NCBI GenBank assembly: GCA_002716125.1 | Contig: PAZH01000048.1 | Coordinates: forward strand, 47,467 to 111,466 | DNA: 64,000 bases | Direction of reading: 5' to 3' | Source: Rhodospirillaceae bacterium | GTDB lineage: Bacteria; Pseudomonadota; Alphaproteobacteria; UBA8366 | Shown here: piece after piece, positions 15,685-25,856 of the stretch | Layout of the letters: each line of letters begins with the position of its first letter | Numbering within the stretch: position 1 is the first letter of the stretch | Position numbers and translations under genes: made by a program | The notes under the pieces: generated by a model | The model's database searches: none | What the model saw: the letters and a program-made list of their open reading frames with translations, nothing else | Told to the model about the DNA's origin: nothing

Positions 15685-18213
15685 CTATTTCGCCCCCGCT
15701 AATTTATGTAGCTCCGCAAAGGGCGAATCGGGGTTCACAACGCGTTTCTTGCGTTTTCTAGAGCGCTTTTTTGGTTTCGGTCGGCGCAGTTTCTGGCGGA
15801 ACTCAAGCGTGTCGCTATCTTTAACGGCGGCAAAACCAAGGGCGGCCATGACCTGCTCGAGTTCGGCGTCCTTTACGCCGACGGCCCCTTTCATCTCCAT
15901 CGTCGCTTGGAAAGTGCCTTGTTGGGATCGCTGTCGTGCCAGGCGGAAAAGCCTCTCTAGGCTCTCGAAGCGTACCGCCCTGTTTCCGATTCGCCGGAAA
16001 CCCAAACACGCCCAATCGATCTTGCTGAGATTTCCGGCCAACGCCGAAGGACGGTCGAGGTCGATTTCGGGGAGGCGGCGATTGTTATGCGCCTGCCAAA
16101 GAATACGCCGCATCTGCATCGCCGGCGGCGATTGCAGCGCCTTGAAATACACGGCGGCAGGACTCATGCGGACGCCCAGTCGGCTGAGCTTTTCGCGTTC
16201 CGTCTTCGTTAGCGATTGCCATTCGGACGGACTCAATGGGTACGGTAGGCCGCCAAGCGACTCCGACAGCCGATACACCAAGCCTCGGGCGTTCCCGCCT
16301 AAATCCGCCGCGCGTGCTTTAAATAGGGCGCCGAATGCCTTTCTTATTTCGCCGTCCAGCCAGACGGACAAACGTTCGCGGATAAGGCTTCGCATGGCGT
16401 TATCGAGTAAATCGCTACGCGACATCTGCAAGTCGGGCGCTAAGAGCGACTTGCCGCGTGAGAGCCGTGCGATCACACCACCGCTCCAAGTGATGCGGCC
16501 ATCGTCCGATAAATGAAATGCTTCATCCGTATCGGCGGAAAGGCGTTGCACGCGTCGCCCGATCTCTTGCGCCGCCGCGCGTCTCGCGGCCGACAACACC
16601 GCGCGCCGCTCCGGCCCGAATTCGCCTTCCGGAAAGAATTCGACGCCTTGCATACTGCCGACGGTCTGGCCTTCAACGACCACATCGCCGCGTGCTGTGA
16701 CGGACGACAACAATTGTGCGCCGGTGCCGCGCTTCTGGTCGATATATGCGGCGCGCTTGTCGACAAAGCGTTGGGTCAGTCTCTCGTGCAATGCATCGGA
16801 AAGTGCGTCTTCGATCGCGCCTGTCCGCGCTTGCCAGTGTGCGGGGTCCGCGAGCCAGTCTCCCCGGTGCGAAATATAGGTCCACGTGCGGATATCTGCG
16901 AGACGCCTTGTCAATGCGTCGATGTCTCCGGCCGTCGAGGTCAATCGATCAATCTGCGTCTTGACCCAAGTCTCGTCCAACTGGCCGCCCTCGCCGGCTA
17001 GATGCAAATACACTTGGCGGAGAAAGGAGGTGTGATGATCCGGCATAATCTTGCGGAAATCGGGAATCTGGCAGACGTCCCAAAGCAGGCGCACCATGTC
17101 GGGTGTCGCGGCGCGGTCCATAACATCTCCGTCCCGCGTGAGCGCGGATAACGAGCGTTGGTCTTCAGCCTCCCGAGCGCGAACGAGCTCCGGACGGCGC
17201 GGCGAGTGGCCTAGACTCTTGAGAAGCGACTTTGGCGACCGGAAATCTAGATCGCGGCTCCGCCATTGAATGCTGCGCACCGGGTCGAACCGATGCGCCT
17301 CGATGGCTTCGATCAATTCGTCTGGCAAGGGGCCGTGACCCGCCGTTGTTCCGAATGTCCCGTCGTTCATATAACGCCCGGCGCGGCCTGCGATCTGGCC
17401 GATCTCGACGGGGGCGAGATTCCGTGTCCGGCGGCCGTCGAATTTCCGGACGCCTGAAAACGCGACATGGTTCACGTCCATGTTGAGACCCATGCCAATG
17501 GCGTCGGTCGCAACCATATAATCCACTTCGCCGGCCTGATACATGGCGACCTGTGCGTTGCGGGTGCGCGGCGATAGGGCGCCCAGAACCACAGCGGCGC
17601 CGCCTTTCTGACGCCGCACTCGCTCGGCCAATTCGTAAACCTTGTCGACGGAGAATCCGACAATGGCGCTTCGGCGCGGCAAGCGGGTTAGATTGGCGGC
17701 GCCGGCGTAACTTAGTGTCGACATGCGCAGTCGTTCGTCGATCCGAATGTCCGGCACCAATGCCCGCAAGATCGGCCCCATCGTATCGGAGCCGAGGAAA
17801 AGCGTTTCCGCTTTTCCGCGCGCGTTCAGTAGACGGTCCGTGAAAATATGTCCGCGGTCGGCGTCGGCGCAGAGTTGAATTTCGTCAACCGCAAGAAACT
17901 CGACCTGCCGATTGACCGGCATCGATTCGACGGTGCACACGAACCATTTGGGGTTCGGGGGAATTATTTTTTCTTCGCCGGTTATGAGCGCAACGGCGCG
18001 GGCGCCTTTTTGTGCCACGATCCGGTCGTAATTTTCGCGAGCCAATAAGCGGAGCGGAAACCCGATCATGCCGTCGGCATGACCGAGCATCCGTTCTATC
18101 GCGAAATGGGTCTTGCCCGTGTTTGTCGGGCCAAGGATGGCTTTGACCTGTCCCTCGAACCGGTCAATATCCCAATAGGATTCGACGTTGCGGGCGCTGC
18201 GACGGCCGCTCAA
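15685..18213 (-). CDS. SUV3-type DEAD-like RNA/DNA helicase
   Basis: 842 residues. Walker A reads GPTNTGKTHFAIERMLGH in a LGPTNTGKT context near residue 31. The Walker B-like motif is VDEIQLCADADRGHIF. The C-terminal helicase domain has VATDAIGMGLNMDVNHVAF and QIAGRAGRYMNDGTFG. These motifs match the mitochondrial SUV3 family, widely kept in alphaproteobacteria. A highly basic tail (RPKPKKRSRKRKKR) near the end suggests nucleic-acid binding. Coupling to an S4-domain RNA-binding protein supports an RNA role, which is inference. Confidence 0.9.
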   Translation of the reverse strand: MSGRRSARNVESYWDIDRFEGQVKAILGPTNTGKTHFAIERMLGHADGMIGFPLRLLARENYDRIVAQKGARAVALITGEEKIIPPNPKWFVCTVESMPVNRQVEFLAVDEIQLCADADRGHIFTDRLLNARGKAETLFLGSDTMGPILRALVPDIRIDERLRMSTLSYAGAANLTRLPRRSAIVGFSVDKVYELAERVRRQKGGAAVVLGALSPRTRNAQVAMYQAGEVDYMVATDAIGMGLNMDVNHVAFSGVRKFDGRRTRNLAPVEIGQIAGRAGRYMNDGTFGTTAGHGPLPDELIEAIEAHRFDPVRSIQWRSRDLDFRSPKSLLKSLGHSPRRPELVRAREAEDQRSLSALTRDGDVMDRAATPDMVRLLWDVCQIPDFRKIMPDHHTSFLRQVYLHLAGEGGQLDETWVKTQIDRLTSTAGDIDALTRRLADIRTWTYISHRGDWLADPAHWQARTGAIEDALSDALHERLTQRFVDKRAAYIDQKRGTGAQLLSSVTARGDVVVEGQTVGSMQGVEFFPEGEFGPERRAVLSAARRAAAQEIGRRVQRLSADTDEAFHLSDDGRITWSGGVIARLSRGKSLLAPDLQMSRSDLLDNAMRSLIRERLSVWLDGEIRKAFGALFKARAADLGGNARGLVYRLSESLGGLPYPLSPSEWQSLTKTEREKLSRLGVRMSPAAVYFKALQSPPAMQMRRILWQAHNNRRLPEIDLDRPSALAGNLSKIDWACLGFRRIGNRAVRFESLERLFRLARQRSQQGTFQATMEMKGAVGVKDAELEQVMAALGFAAVKDSDTLEFRQKLRRPKPKKRSRKRKKRVVNPDSPFAELHKLAGAK

Positions 18214-18290
18214 AGGCGCGCTCCGTATCTGGCGGCCCCTCGCGTTACTTGGTCGTGGGGCCGCCTGCTGCGGACATAGAACTTAGCGGC

Positions 18291-18610
18291 TTAGATATTG
18301 GATTTAACCCAATCCTCAAGCTGACTCTTCGGCAAGGCACCGACCTTGGTGGCCGCGACGTCGCCGTCTTTAAACAGCATCAAGGTTGGGATACCGCGCA
18401 CACCGAATTTTGCGGGTGTTGCCGGGTTGTCGTCGATATTGAGTTTAGCAACGGTCAGTTGGTCGCTCAGATTGTCGGCGATCTCTTCGAGAGCGGGTCC
18501 AATCATTTTGCAGGGACCGCAACATTCCGCCCAAAATCGACGAGGACAGGTCCGTCGGCTTCCAAGACGCTGCTTTCGAATTCGTCGTCGCTGACTTGTA
18601 CTGTGCTCAT
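18291..18610 (-). pseudogene. trxA: thioredoxin with one-base frameshift and active-site change
   Basis: From the ATG at 18610 the frame reads [14 protein letters not shown] and then DGPVLVDF, a normal thioredoxin N-terminus. It then leaves frame: the DNA shows GATTTTGGGCG where GATTTTTGGGCG is needed, one T missing within 18533-18536. The remaining frame, open to 18626 in the other register, gives [17 protein letters not shown], then [14 protein letters not shown] and a normal C-terminus ending at 18291. Independently, the residue before the first catalytic cysteine is C instead of W (TGT for TGG, base 18522). Unless these are sequencing errors, no normal thioredoxin can be made from this copy. 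Confidence 0.8.
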
Positions 18611-18676
18611 GCTCAGATCCCTTCATTGGATGTGCCGGTCAAATTTCACCGGCGGGTCGCGTTGTTGGCTTCGAAT

Positions 18677-21600
18677 CTAGGAAGCCGGTGTGTGCCGGTC
18701 AAGAAGAGCGTCGCAAATAGGCATTAAAATCGGACCTTCCGTCCAGAGCAGGGCGGCCTTGAACATGCGTTCCGGCCAGACCCCTTTGAGCAAGGCACGG
18801 TAGACGGCCAATTGGCGTAAATAGGTTGCGGGTGCGGCTTCGGCGGAAGCCGGCACCGGGCGCATGGTTTTATAGTCGACAACGTAGACCTCGCGATCGG
18901 TCACCACCATCCGATCGACTTGGCCGCTGACGACCTCATCAATTTCGCCGAATGAGAGGCGGCCGACCAATGCGACTTCCGCCCGACTGTTGGTGCCGAA
19001 TATTGGTTTGAAATCAACATGTTCCAATATATTAACCACTTCGGATACCAACGCGTCGCACGCGTTCGTATCGAGGCCGTGCAACGGTTGAGACAGAAAT
19101 TGCACGCCCGCCCGGACCCGGTCCTCAGGCGCCAGCGGCGGGAGTAACTCTAGGAGCTTGTGGACCAATAGGCCGCGTTGGAATCTATTCTCTCCATTGT
19201 CCTTCAAGGGCGAGCGCGGAGTCGGCGCGGCGGCGCTGGGGCGGGTCGCCGTCAGCGGACGCGGCGGCGTTGGTTCGTCCGGCGCCGGTTCGAAAATCCA
19301 CGGAGGGATAGATTCGGGCGCATCAGGCGTCCGATGCCGCGCTTTTAACGAATCGGCGATCATGGCCGATTCGGTCGAATAGACATATCCGTCGCCGGCC
19401 CATCCGTCAGACGTAAGGGCGGTGAAGTCAAATGCCTCCGGCGCCGCAAACCGGGTCATTCCTTCCTGAATTAGATTGTACCAACAATCGGGCGAAGGCG
19501 CGGCGCGGCGCTGGGCGCCGGTAATGTAAAGCCGATCTTCGGCCCGTGTCATCGCGACATACAAGAGCCGATGGTACTCTTCTTGTTCGATGCGTGCCGC
19601 GCTTTCCCGGGCGTTTTTTGTGACGCCACATTCGAGTGATCGTCGGGGCGACCACAGCGGAATGCCGTCTTCCGACCAGCGAATGGGCGCGCCGCCCGGT
19701 GTGCTGTTGCGGGGTGCGGAGAGCGTGTCGGCCATAACCACGATCGGCGCTTGGAGGCCTTTTGCGCCATGCACCGTCATAACGCGCACTTCGTCGCGGT
19801 CGCTCTGCTCGAGATCGCGTTTGACCTCCGTCTCCTCGGCGGCCACCCAATGCAGAAAACCTTGGAGCGACGGTGTCTCCGAGTGTTCGTAGTCCAGCGC
19901 TAAGTTCAGAAACTCGTCGAGGGGATCTTCGGCTTCCGCACCGAGGCGGGATATCATCGCTTTCCGACCGCTTTCGCCGTTAATCGTCGGGCGTGCCAAA
20001 ATACCGGCGAATAATTCATAGGGCGCGACAAAATCGGCGCGGGCCAACATGTCGCCGAGCCAAAGGCGCGCTTGGTCGAATTTCTCGATCTCCGCTGCGC
20101 GAGCAACCAAGATCTGCCATAGGCTTCGCTCGCCGCGGTCAAATGCCAATTCAAACAAATCGTCGTCATCGAACCCAATCAACGGACCTTTTAGAACCGT
20201 CGCTAAGGTCAGGTCGTCGTCCGGCAGCAGCAAAAAGTTCGCGAGGGCGACGAGGTCCATGACGGAGAGTTGTTGTGTGAGCACCAGGCGGTCGACGCCG
20301 GCCACCGGAACGCCGGCGTCCTTCAGCGCGCGCACGAGCCGGTCGACAATTCGCCGCCGGCGGCGGACAAGAATCATAACATCGCCGGCTTGTATCGGCC
20401 TTTTCGTGCCATCTTTCGACGTCAGGGCGTCATGATCGAGCCAATAGCGAATCTTCGCGGCGATCACACTTGCGAGGCGGGACTCGGGGTCGTCCTGATG
20501 ACGCCGCACCACCGGCGGTGCCCATGGCAGCAACTCGCTTTGTTCCTCTGCTTGAAACACCGGCCAAAGCTCGACGCGGCCGGGCGCGCCCGTACGGTGC
20601 ACGTTGTGTTGCAGCATGTCGCCCGGTTCGACGACACCCTGGCGAGCGGTGTCCCCTTCGAAGACGGCATCGACTGTTTTGAGCACGGCGTCTGTGGAGC
20701 GGAACGACGTATCTAGCTGAATCGATCGCCAAGGTTGGGAAACGGCTTCAGCACTCTGTTGCAGATGATCGCGCGTGCGGTCGCCGAGCGCGGGGTCTGC
20801 GCGCTGGAAACTAAAGATCGATTGTTTCTTATCGCCCACGGCGAAGACCGTTCGCGCGGTCTCCGTCCGGGCGCCCTCACCCGCAAAGAACTCATCGGCG
20901 ATCGCCCGCATGATCTCCCATTGCTCGGGATTGGTGTCTTGCGATTCGTCGACCAGGATATGGTCCAACCCGCCATCGAGTTTGAACAGGACCCAGGGCG
21001 TCATGTCGCGGTTCGTCAAAAGATCGCGGGCGCCGTATATCAAATCATCGTAGTCCAACTGCATCCGGGCTGACTTGAGACCGCGGTAGGCTTCGATCAT
21101 CGCGATCCCAAGATGCAAGAGCGCCGCCGTGCTGCGGGCAGAGGACACGGCACAGATTTCATCGTGGCATTGCATAAGGCGCCGGGCCTCGGCGCGTAAG
21201 ATATCGTCGGCATCAGGTAGGGCGTTGATGACGCTCTTGGTCGCGAGACGGGCACGGGGTTCCCGCTCGTCCTTCGTCAAAAAAACATCGACATAGGCAT
21301 CGAACGTCGTGTGCCGTTCCTCGGCATCCGCTGCCAACCAGTTCGAAATCGTCTTCCCGGATCGTTTGTCCGTCGCGCCCGTGCCAGCCAGTAAAGCGTC
21401 TCCGGCGCGTCGCAGCGCGTCGCCGTCGAATGCCGTATCGCGGCAGGCGGTTTCGATCACCGCCGAAACCGTAAGGTCCGGTGAGACACCGAATTCCCTG
21501 AATATTGCGGCAGTCGCCCCTTCAAATCCGCCTTCGCGTATCAATAGTTGAGACAGCCGGCCTCTTTCCCGGGAGACCTCCGACATGAGCCGGGTAAATT

Positions 21601-22165
21601 GGTCTTCTTGAATTTGAGATGTGACTTCTGTCAAAGCCGCTTCCAATGCCGGTAAGCGTTCTGCGGCGACGAGAACGGCATCTCGCGAGTTTTGCATATG
21701 CTCCGCCGCGCTGCGTTCGTCCATGACTTTGGTCTGCGGCGTCAGGCCGGATTCGACAGGGAACCGCGCGAGAAGCGATTCACAGAAACTGTGAATGGTT
21801 TGGATTTTAAGGCCGCCCGGCGTATCCAACACTTCCACGAAAAGGCGCCGGGCCGCCCGAAGTAGCGCCGTATCCGGACGTTCGGCCAACAGTTGCGTCA
21901 AACGGTCGGTTAAGACTTGGTCTGAAGAGATCGTCCAGAACGACAGCTCATCGTTGATCCGGTTGGCCATCTCGGCCGCTGCCGCCTTGGTAAATGTCAG
22001 ACAGAGTATGCGGTGCGGCGGTGTGCCGGAGAGCAGAAGGGTCAGCACGCGGTCCGTCAGGACTTTTGTCTTTCCGCTGCCGGCCGATGCGGAGACCCAG
22101 ACGCTGGCGCTCGGGTCGGCTGCCTGGCGTTGGGCATCATCGGGCGATATGGCGGACGTGGGCAC
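18677..22165 (-). CDS. addA: double-strand break repair helicase-nuclease AddA
   Basis: About 1162 residues starting at a GTG (22165) two bases after the addB stop; an upstream ATG at 22195 would overlap addB. UvrD-type helicase motifs occur in order: SASAGSGKT (Walker A), LDHILVDESQDT (motif II), VGDKKQSIFSFQ (III), VMTVHGAKGLQ (V) and LLYVAMTRAEDRLYITG (VI). The C-terminal PD-(D/E)XK nuclease is present in GQVDRMV..VYVVDYKT. With AddB it processes DNA ends to load RecA, replacing RecBCD in alphaproteobacteria. Confidence 0.95.
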   Translation of the reverse strand: MPTSAISPDDAQRQAADPSASVWVSASAGSGKTKVLTDRVLTLLLSGTPPHRILCLTFTKAAAAEMANRINDELSFWTISSDQVLTDRLTQLLAERPDTALLRAARRLFVEVLDTPGGLKIQTIHSFCESLLARFPVESGLTPQTKVMDERSAAEHMQNSRDAVLVAAERLPALEAALTEVTSQIQEDQFTRLMSEVSRERGRLSQLLIREGGFEGATAAIFREFGVSPDLTVSAVIETACRDTAFDGDALRRAGDALLAGTGATDKRSGKTISNWLAADAEERHTTFDAYVDVFLTKDEREPRARLATKSVINALPDADDILRAEARRLMQCHDEICAVSSARSTAALLHLGIAMIEAYRGLKSARMQLDYDDLIYGARDLLTNRDMTPWVLFKLDGGLDHILVDESQDTNPEQWEIMRAIADEFFAGEGARTETARTVFAVGDKKQSIFSFQRADPALGDRTRDHLQQSAEAVSQPWRSIQLDTSFRSTDAVLKTVDAVFEGDTARQGVVEPGDMLQHNVHRTGAPGRVELWPVFQAEEQSELLPWAPPVVRRHQDDPESRLASVIAAKIRYWLDHDALTSKDGTKRPIQAGDVMILVRRRRRIVDRLVRALKDAGVPVAGVDRLVLTQQLSVMDLVALANFLLLPDDDLTLATVLKGPLIGFDDDDLFELAFDRGERSLWQILVARAAEIEKFDQARLWLGDMLARADFVAPYELFAGILARPTINGESGRKAMISRLGAEAEDPLDEFLNLALDYEHSETPSLQGFLHWVAAEETEVKRDLEQSDRDEVRVMTVHGAKGLQAPIVVMADTLSAPRNSTPGGAPIRWSEDGIPLWSPRRSLECGVTKNARESAARIEQEEYHRLLYVAMTRAEDRLYITGAQRRAAPSPDCWYNLIQEGMTRFAAPEAFDFTALTSDGWAGDGYVYSTESAMIADSLKARHRTPDAPESIPPWIFEPAPDEPTPPRPLTATRPSAAAPTPRSPLKDNGENRFQRGLLVHKLLELLPPLAPEDRVRAGVQFLSQPLHGLDTNACDALVSEVVNILEHVDFKPIFGTNSRAEVALVGRLSFGEIDEVVSGQVDRMVVTDREVYVVDYKTMRPVPASAEAAPATYLRQLAVYRALLKGVWPERMFKAALLWTEGPILMPICDALLDRHTPAS

Positions 22166-22167
22166 TT

Positions 22168-25140
22168 TTAATCCTCTTCGTGGAGGCCGGCCCATTCGGC
22201 GATCCGCGCCAAATGTGCGTAGTCGTTGAAACGCGGCGCGCGGTCACTGTCGGGGACGGCGTTGTAAGGTGTATCAGGGTTGTCGAACGACGCGACGAGC
22301 GCGAGAAGGCCTTCGCGTGCCTCTTCCGCGATCTGTTCAAGGTTGCCTTTTACGTCCTTTATTGCGCCGGCGGGCGCGCCACCCGAAAGCCGCCAAAAAG
22401 CAAGACCCGCAACGTCGTCGGCGTCCAATCCCTCGAAACCGCCTGCGGCCGCGATGGCGGCTTCCAACGGCAGTTGTGGCGCAAAGCCGTTCTTGATGTC
22501 TTTATCCGTCGGCGGCGAGCCGGTCTTGTAGTCGAGAATTGAATAACCGCCGTCTGCGAGGCGGTCGATCCGGTCTGCCACTGCCGTCAATGTGAAATCG
22601 CCCGCCGGCGCGGACAATGTCAGCGCGCCGCGCACTTCGGTTGAAGAAGCGCGCAGCATATGGCGTCGTTGCCGCTCGACTCCGATGAACCATTCGGCGA
22701 CCCGCAAGAAGCGCGGCCACCAGAACGCTTTGACGACGGGATGACCTGCAATGGATTGGAATGCGTCTTGGCCGATCTCCGCCAGCTTTTGTTCGGCATC
22801 AGCGGGTAAGTCGCCGGGAACCGAGCGGATGAAACGATCTAAGATCTCATGGATGATATTGCCGCGGTCCGCCGCGGCCGGGTCCGCTTCCAATGGGTCC
22901 AATGGTCTGAGCCCAAGGATGTGCCGCGCGTATATGGCGTATGGGTCACGCATCCAAGACTCAATCCGCGTCACCGATAACTTACGGGGTCTTGCATGCA
23001 ACGGCGGGCGGGGCGCGGGCGGCTGAATCGGGCGGGGGCCGTCCGGTTTGTCGAGCGCCCGTTCCCAATGCAGCCACTTTGTCGATTGGTGGTTCAATTG
23101 GTCCAGACCGGAAGCCATCAACACGGCCTGCAAGCGTGCCAACCAGCGCGATGGTACCGTGGGCGAGCCGCCGGCCTTTTCCGATCGTGTAACGAGAACC
23201 TTTTGCGCGCAGACCATTGTGGCAAAGTCATGGGCCGCGAGGCCGATACGCCGTTCCGGCAGCGGCAATCCGAAAGATGTCTGCATCGGTCGGCTCAACC
23301 AGGGATCGGGGTTCGGATCGCGTGGCCAGTTTCCCTCATTCATACCGCCAAGAATGAGAAAGTCCGCATCCTGCAGGCGCGCCTCCAACGGCCCCCAAAT
23401 GTGCAGCCGCGGATGCCGTCCATAGCGGGGACGCACGACACGACCGGACATCAGCGTCGACAGCAAAGTCGGGTAGAATTCGGGATCAATCGGCCCAAGA
23501 ACGGCGGCCGCCTGGTCCAGTTCGCCGATGAACTCGGCCAAGGCTTCACCGGCTTCTTCCGCCCAAAGTTTCGATTCGCCGTCGGCCGCCGGATCGGCGG
23601 ATAACGCTTCCGCTGCCGATATGTGCGCGGCCAATAGTTTGCCGACAGAAATATCCCGGCCGGACATTGCCGCGGCGAAGCGGCCGGTCGCATCTTCAAG
23701 AGCTTGGAGGAGTGACACCGCATCCGCGTGACGTTCGGGCTTCATGTCCGCCGGGAGGGAACGTATCAATCCATGCAAACCCGGTTCCGGCCTCGGGCCG
23801 CGCAGGGCCTCGAATTCCCATTGGCGCACCTGACGGCGGAAAACATTCCGATCTGAACCGCAACTGGCAAACGGGTGCTTTAATGCCGCCAAGGTGGATA
23901 CGGGGGCGAAATTCTTCGCGACCATTTCCGCGACGAGTTGCAGGAAGAGACCTGGCGGTGTCTCCGCAAGCGGTAGGCCTGCGGAGTCGTCGATCTCGAT
24001 GTCCCAACGCCGGAGTTCGGCGGCGACACGCCGGGCAAGATTTCGGTCCGGCGTTACCAGCGCGGCTGTTTGTGTTTCTTCTTGGAGTGACTCGCGCAAA
24101 GCTAAAGCGATGACCTTCGCCTCTTCCGCTTCTCCAGCACAATCGAAGCGCTCGAAGCCGGCGAGTGCATTCTCGGAAATCTTCGGCAACTCCCGCCACG
24201 TATCGGTCGTCACCGCAGGGCGCATGACTTGCGACATCAAACGACGGCGCAGGCCGATTCGCTTGATCTGAATTTCAGCGTGGTCCTCCAACGGCCAATC
24301 TCGGATCTCATGTCGCGAGATTTCCATTCGCTTTAGCAGCCGAAGCATACCGAATTGTGGATGCGTTTGATCGTCGAGGGCTGCCGTTGCGGCATCGTCG
24401 TCCATCAATGTATCGAACGCCGGCAAGACCACGGTTCCGTTCGGCAGGCCCGCCACGCAACACAGCAATTCTGCGACGGCGGGGATACTGCCTGTCGACC
24501 CGGCGGCAATGATGCGCCGGTCGGTCGGGGCGGCTTCCCAGGCCTCGATTTGTCGTTGAAGAAGAAGATTTCGCCGCTTGGCGGGATCGAGACACCCTTC
24601 TGCGGTCAATGTTTCGGGCCACCGGTCCGTGATAATACTCAAGAGCTCGAGTGTTTTTTGCCAGTGTTCGGCATAACGATCCGGCACGATGGAATCGAGC
24701 TTGTCGAAGTTCAGGCCTTCGGTCTGAACTTGATCCAACAATTTGCAGAGGTCCGCCGCGAGGCGCGTCGCATGCTCAAGGGAAATTTTCTCGGTCGTCG
24801 GCGACTGGTTGCAGATCATGCGTGCGAGAAGCAGTTGGCGTCGCAGCGATGGTATGGCTGGGGCAAGCGGCGCGCCGATTTCCGACGGCATATCGGACAG
24901 CAACAGTTCGTCCTCGTCCGCCTCGCCGATCGGCCGCAATTCAGGTAACAGAAGCGGGCGTCCATCCGTGACACGCAGAAAGCCTTCCCTCAAAGCACGG
25001 CAGGCCCGGCGGTTGGGAAGCAAAATAAGGCAATCCGATAGTGCAAATGGATCGCCGCCGATGTCGCGCATTACGCCCTGGGCAAGGGTGTCGACAAAAG
25101 AGACGCCGGCCGGAATTGTGAAGACCGACGGGGCCGTCAT
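22168..25140 (-). CDS. addB: double-strand break repair protein AddB
   Basis: 990 residues, the alphaproteobacterial AddB type. The N-terminal region LILLPNRRACRALREGF resembles a degenerate helicase, the middle has LILGGMNEGNWPRDPNPDPWLSRPM, and the C-terminal nuclease domain has TAVADRIDRLADGGYSILDYKTG. It forms the AddAB complex with the downstream, nearly contiguous addA. Its start overlaps the murU stop by four bases, joining the repair genes to the muropeptide-recycling genes in one leftward run. Confidence 0.93.
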   Translation of the reverse strand: MTAPSVFTIPAGVSFVDTLAQGVMRDIGGDPFALSDCLILLPNRRACRALREGFLRVTDGRPLLLPELRPIGEADEDELLLSDMPSEIGAPLAPAIPSLRRQLLLARMICNQSPTTEKISLEHATRLAADLCKLLDQVQTEGLNFDKLDSIVPDRYAEHWQKTLELLSIITDRWPETLTAEGCLDPAKRRNLLLQRQIEAWEAAPTDRRIIAAGSTGSIPAVAELLCCVAGLPNGTVVLPAFDTLMDDDAATAALDDQTHPQFGMLRLLKRMEISRHEIRDWPLEDHAEIQIKRIGLRRRLMSQVMRPAVTTDTWRELPKISENALAGFERFDCAGEAEEAKVIALALRESLQEETQTAALVTPDRNLARRVAAELRRWDIEIDDSAGLPLAETPPGLFLQLVAEMVAKNFAPVSTLAALKHPFASCGSDRNVFRRQVRQWEFEALRGPRPEPGLHGLIRSLPADMKPERHADAVSLLQALEDATGRFAAAMSGRDISVGKLLAAHISAAEALSADPAADGESKLWAEEAGEALAEFIGELDQAAAVLGPIDPEFYPTLLSTLMSGRVVRPRYGRHPRLHIWGPLEARLQDADFLILGGMNEGNWPRDPNPDPWLSRPMQTSFGLPLPERRIGLAAHDFATMVCAQKVLVTRSEKAGGSPTVPSRWLARLQAVLMASGLDQLNHQSTKWLHWERALDKPDGPRPIQPPAPRPPLHARPRKLSVTRIESWMRDPYAIYARHILGLRPLDPLEADPAAADRGNIIHEILDRFIRSVPGDLPADAEQKLAEIGQDAFQSIAGHPVVKAFWWPRFLRVAEWFIGVERQRRHMLRASSTEVRGALTLSAPAGDFTLTAVADRIDRLADGGYSILDYKTGSPPTDKDIKNGFAPQLPLEAAIAAAGGFEGLDADDVAGLAFWRLSGGAPAGAIKDVKGNLEQIAEEAREGLLALVASFDNPDTPYNAVPDSDRAPRFNDYAHLARIAEWAGLHEED

Positions 25141-25856
25141 GGAGAACCGCTCTTCGGCTTGTTGAGGGCCGTCTCGGCAATCGCGAGGTCTTCCGGCGTT
25201 CCGACGTGATACCAGTCGCCATCATGAACGACGCCGAACAAACGGTTATGTGCCAGTGCCCGGTCATACAATCGGTTGAGCGAAAACGGCTCGATCTTCT
25301 CATTGGTGAACAAACGAGGATGCAAAACCTGTACGCCCATAAAGACGAATGGCGCGGCGGCTTGCTTGCCACGGCGTTGGATTCGGCCGGTATCGTCCTT
25401 CGAAAAATCGCCGCTGCCGCTGTATCCAACGGCTTTTTCGACGGGTTGAAGCAAGAGCAGCGCGTCCATCTCGTCTTCGCACCACGCATCACCGAGCCGC
25501 GATAGGGCGGATCGACCTCCATCGAACCAAACGGAGTCGCAATTGATGACAAAAAAGGGGCCGCTGCCGAGCAAGGGCAAGGCTTTGCAGACGCCACCGC
25601 CGGTCTCAAGAAGCTCGTCCTCCCAAGAAAGCTGGATATCCGGCGACTCGCGTAAGTGGCTTCGAATCAGTTCCCCTTTGTAATGTGCATTCACGGCAAT
25701 CGACGTCACGCCGGCATCACGGCACCGATTGAGCGCGCGGTCGAGCAACGTCTCACCGCAAAGCGATACGAGGGCTTTTGGTTTGTCATTTGTTAAAGGC
25801 CGCATGCGGACGCCACGGCCAGCCGCCAATACCATCGCCTTTGTAAGCGCGCTCAT
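25137..25856 (-). CDS. murU: N-acetylmuramate-1-phosphate uridylyltransferase-like nucleotidyltransferase
   Basis: 239 residues from the ATG at 25856; the frame is open further upstream but that part overlaps amgK. The nucleotide-binding signature is MVLAAGRGVRMRPLTNDKPKAL at residues 8-29. Later come VINCDSVWFDGG, a metal-binding Asp motif, and GDWYHVGTPEDLAIAE. Adjacency to the AmgK-type kinase indicates the recycling route MurNAc to MurNAc-1-P to UDP-MurNAc, which bypasses early peptidoglycan synthesis. Confidence 0.88.
   Translation of the reverse strand: MSALTKAMVLAAGRGVRMRPLTNDKPKALVSLCGETLLDRALNRCRDAGVTSIAVNAHYKGELIRSHLRESPDIQLSWEDELLETGGGVCKALPLLGSGPFFVINCDSVWFDGGRSALSRLGDAWCEDEMDALLLLQPVEKAVGYSGSGDFSKDDTGRIQRRGKQAAAPFVFMGVQVLHPRLFTNEKIEPFSLNRLYDRALAHNRLFGVVHDGDWYHVGTPEDLAIAETALNKPKSGSP

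Noticed and set aside
18231..18265. 9-bp hairpin between trxA and the helicase as terminator
   Set aside because: The 17-base loop is large and no T run follows in the leftward direction.
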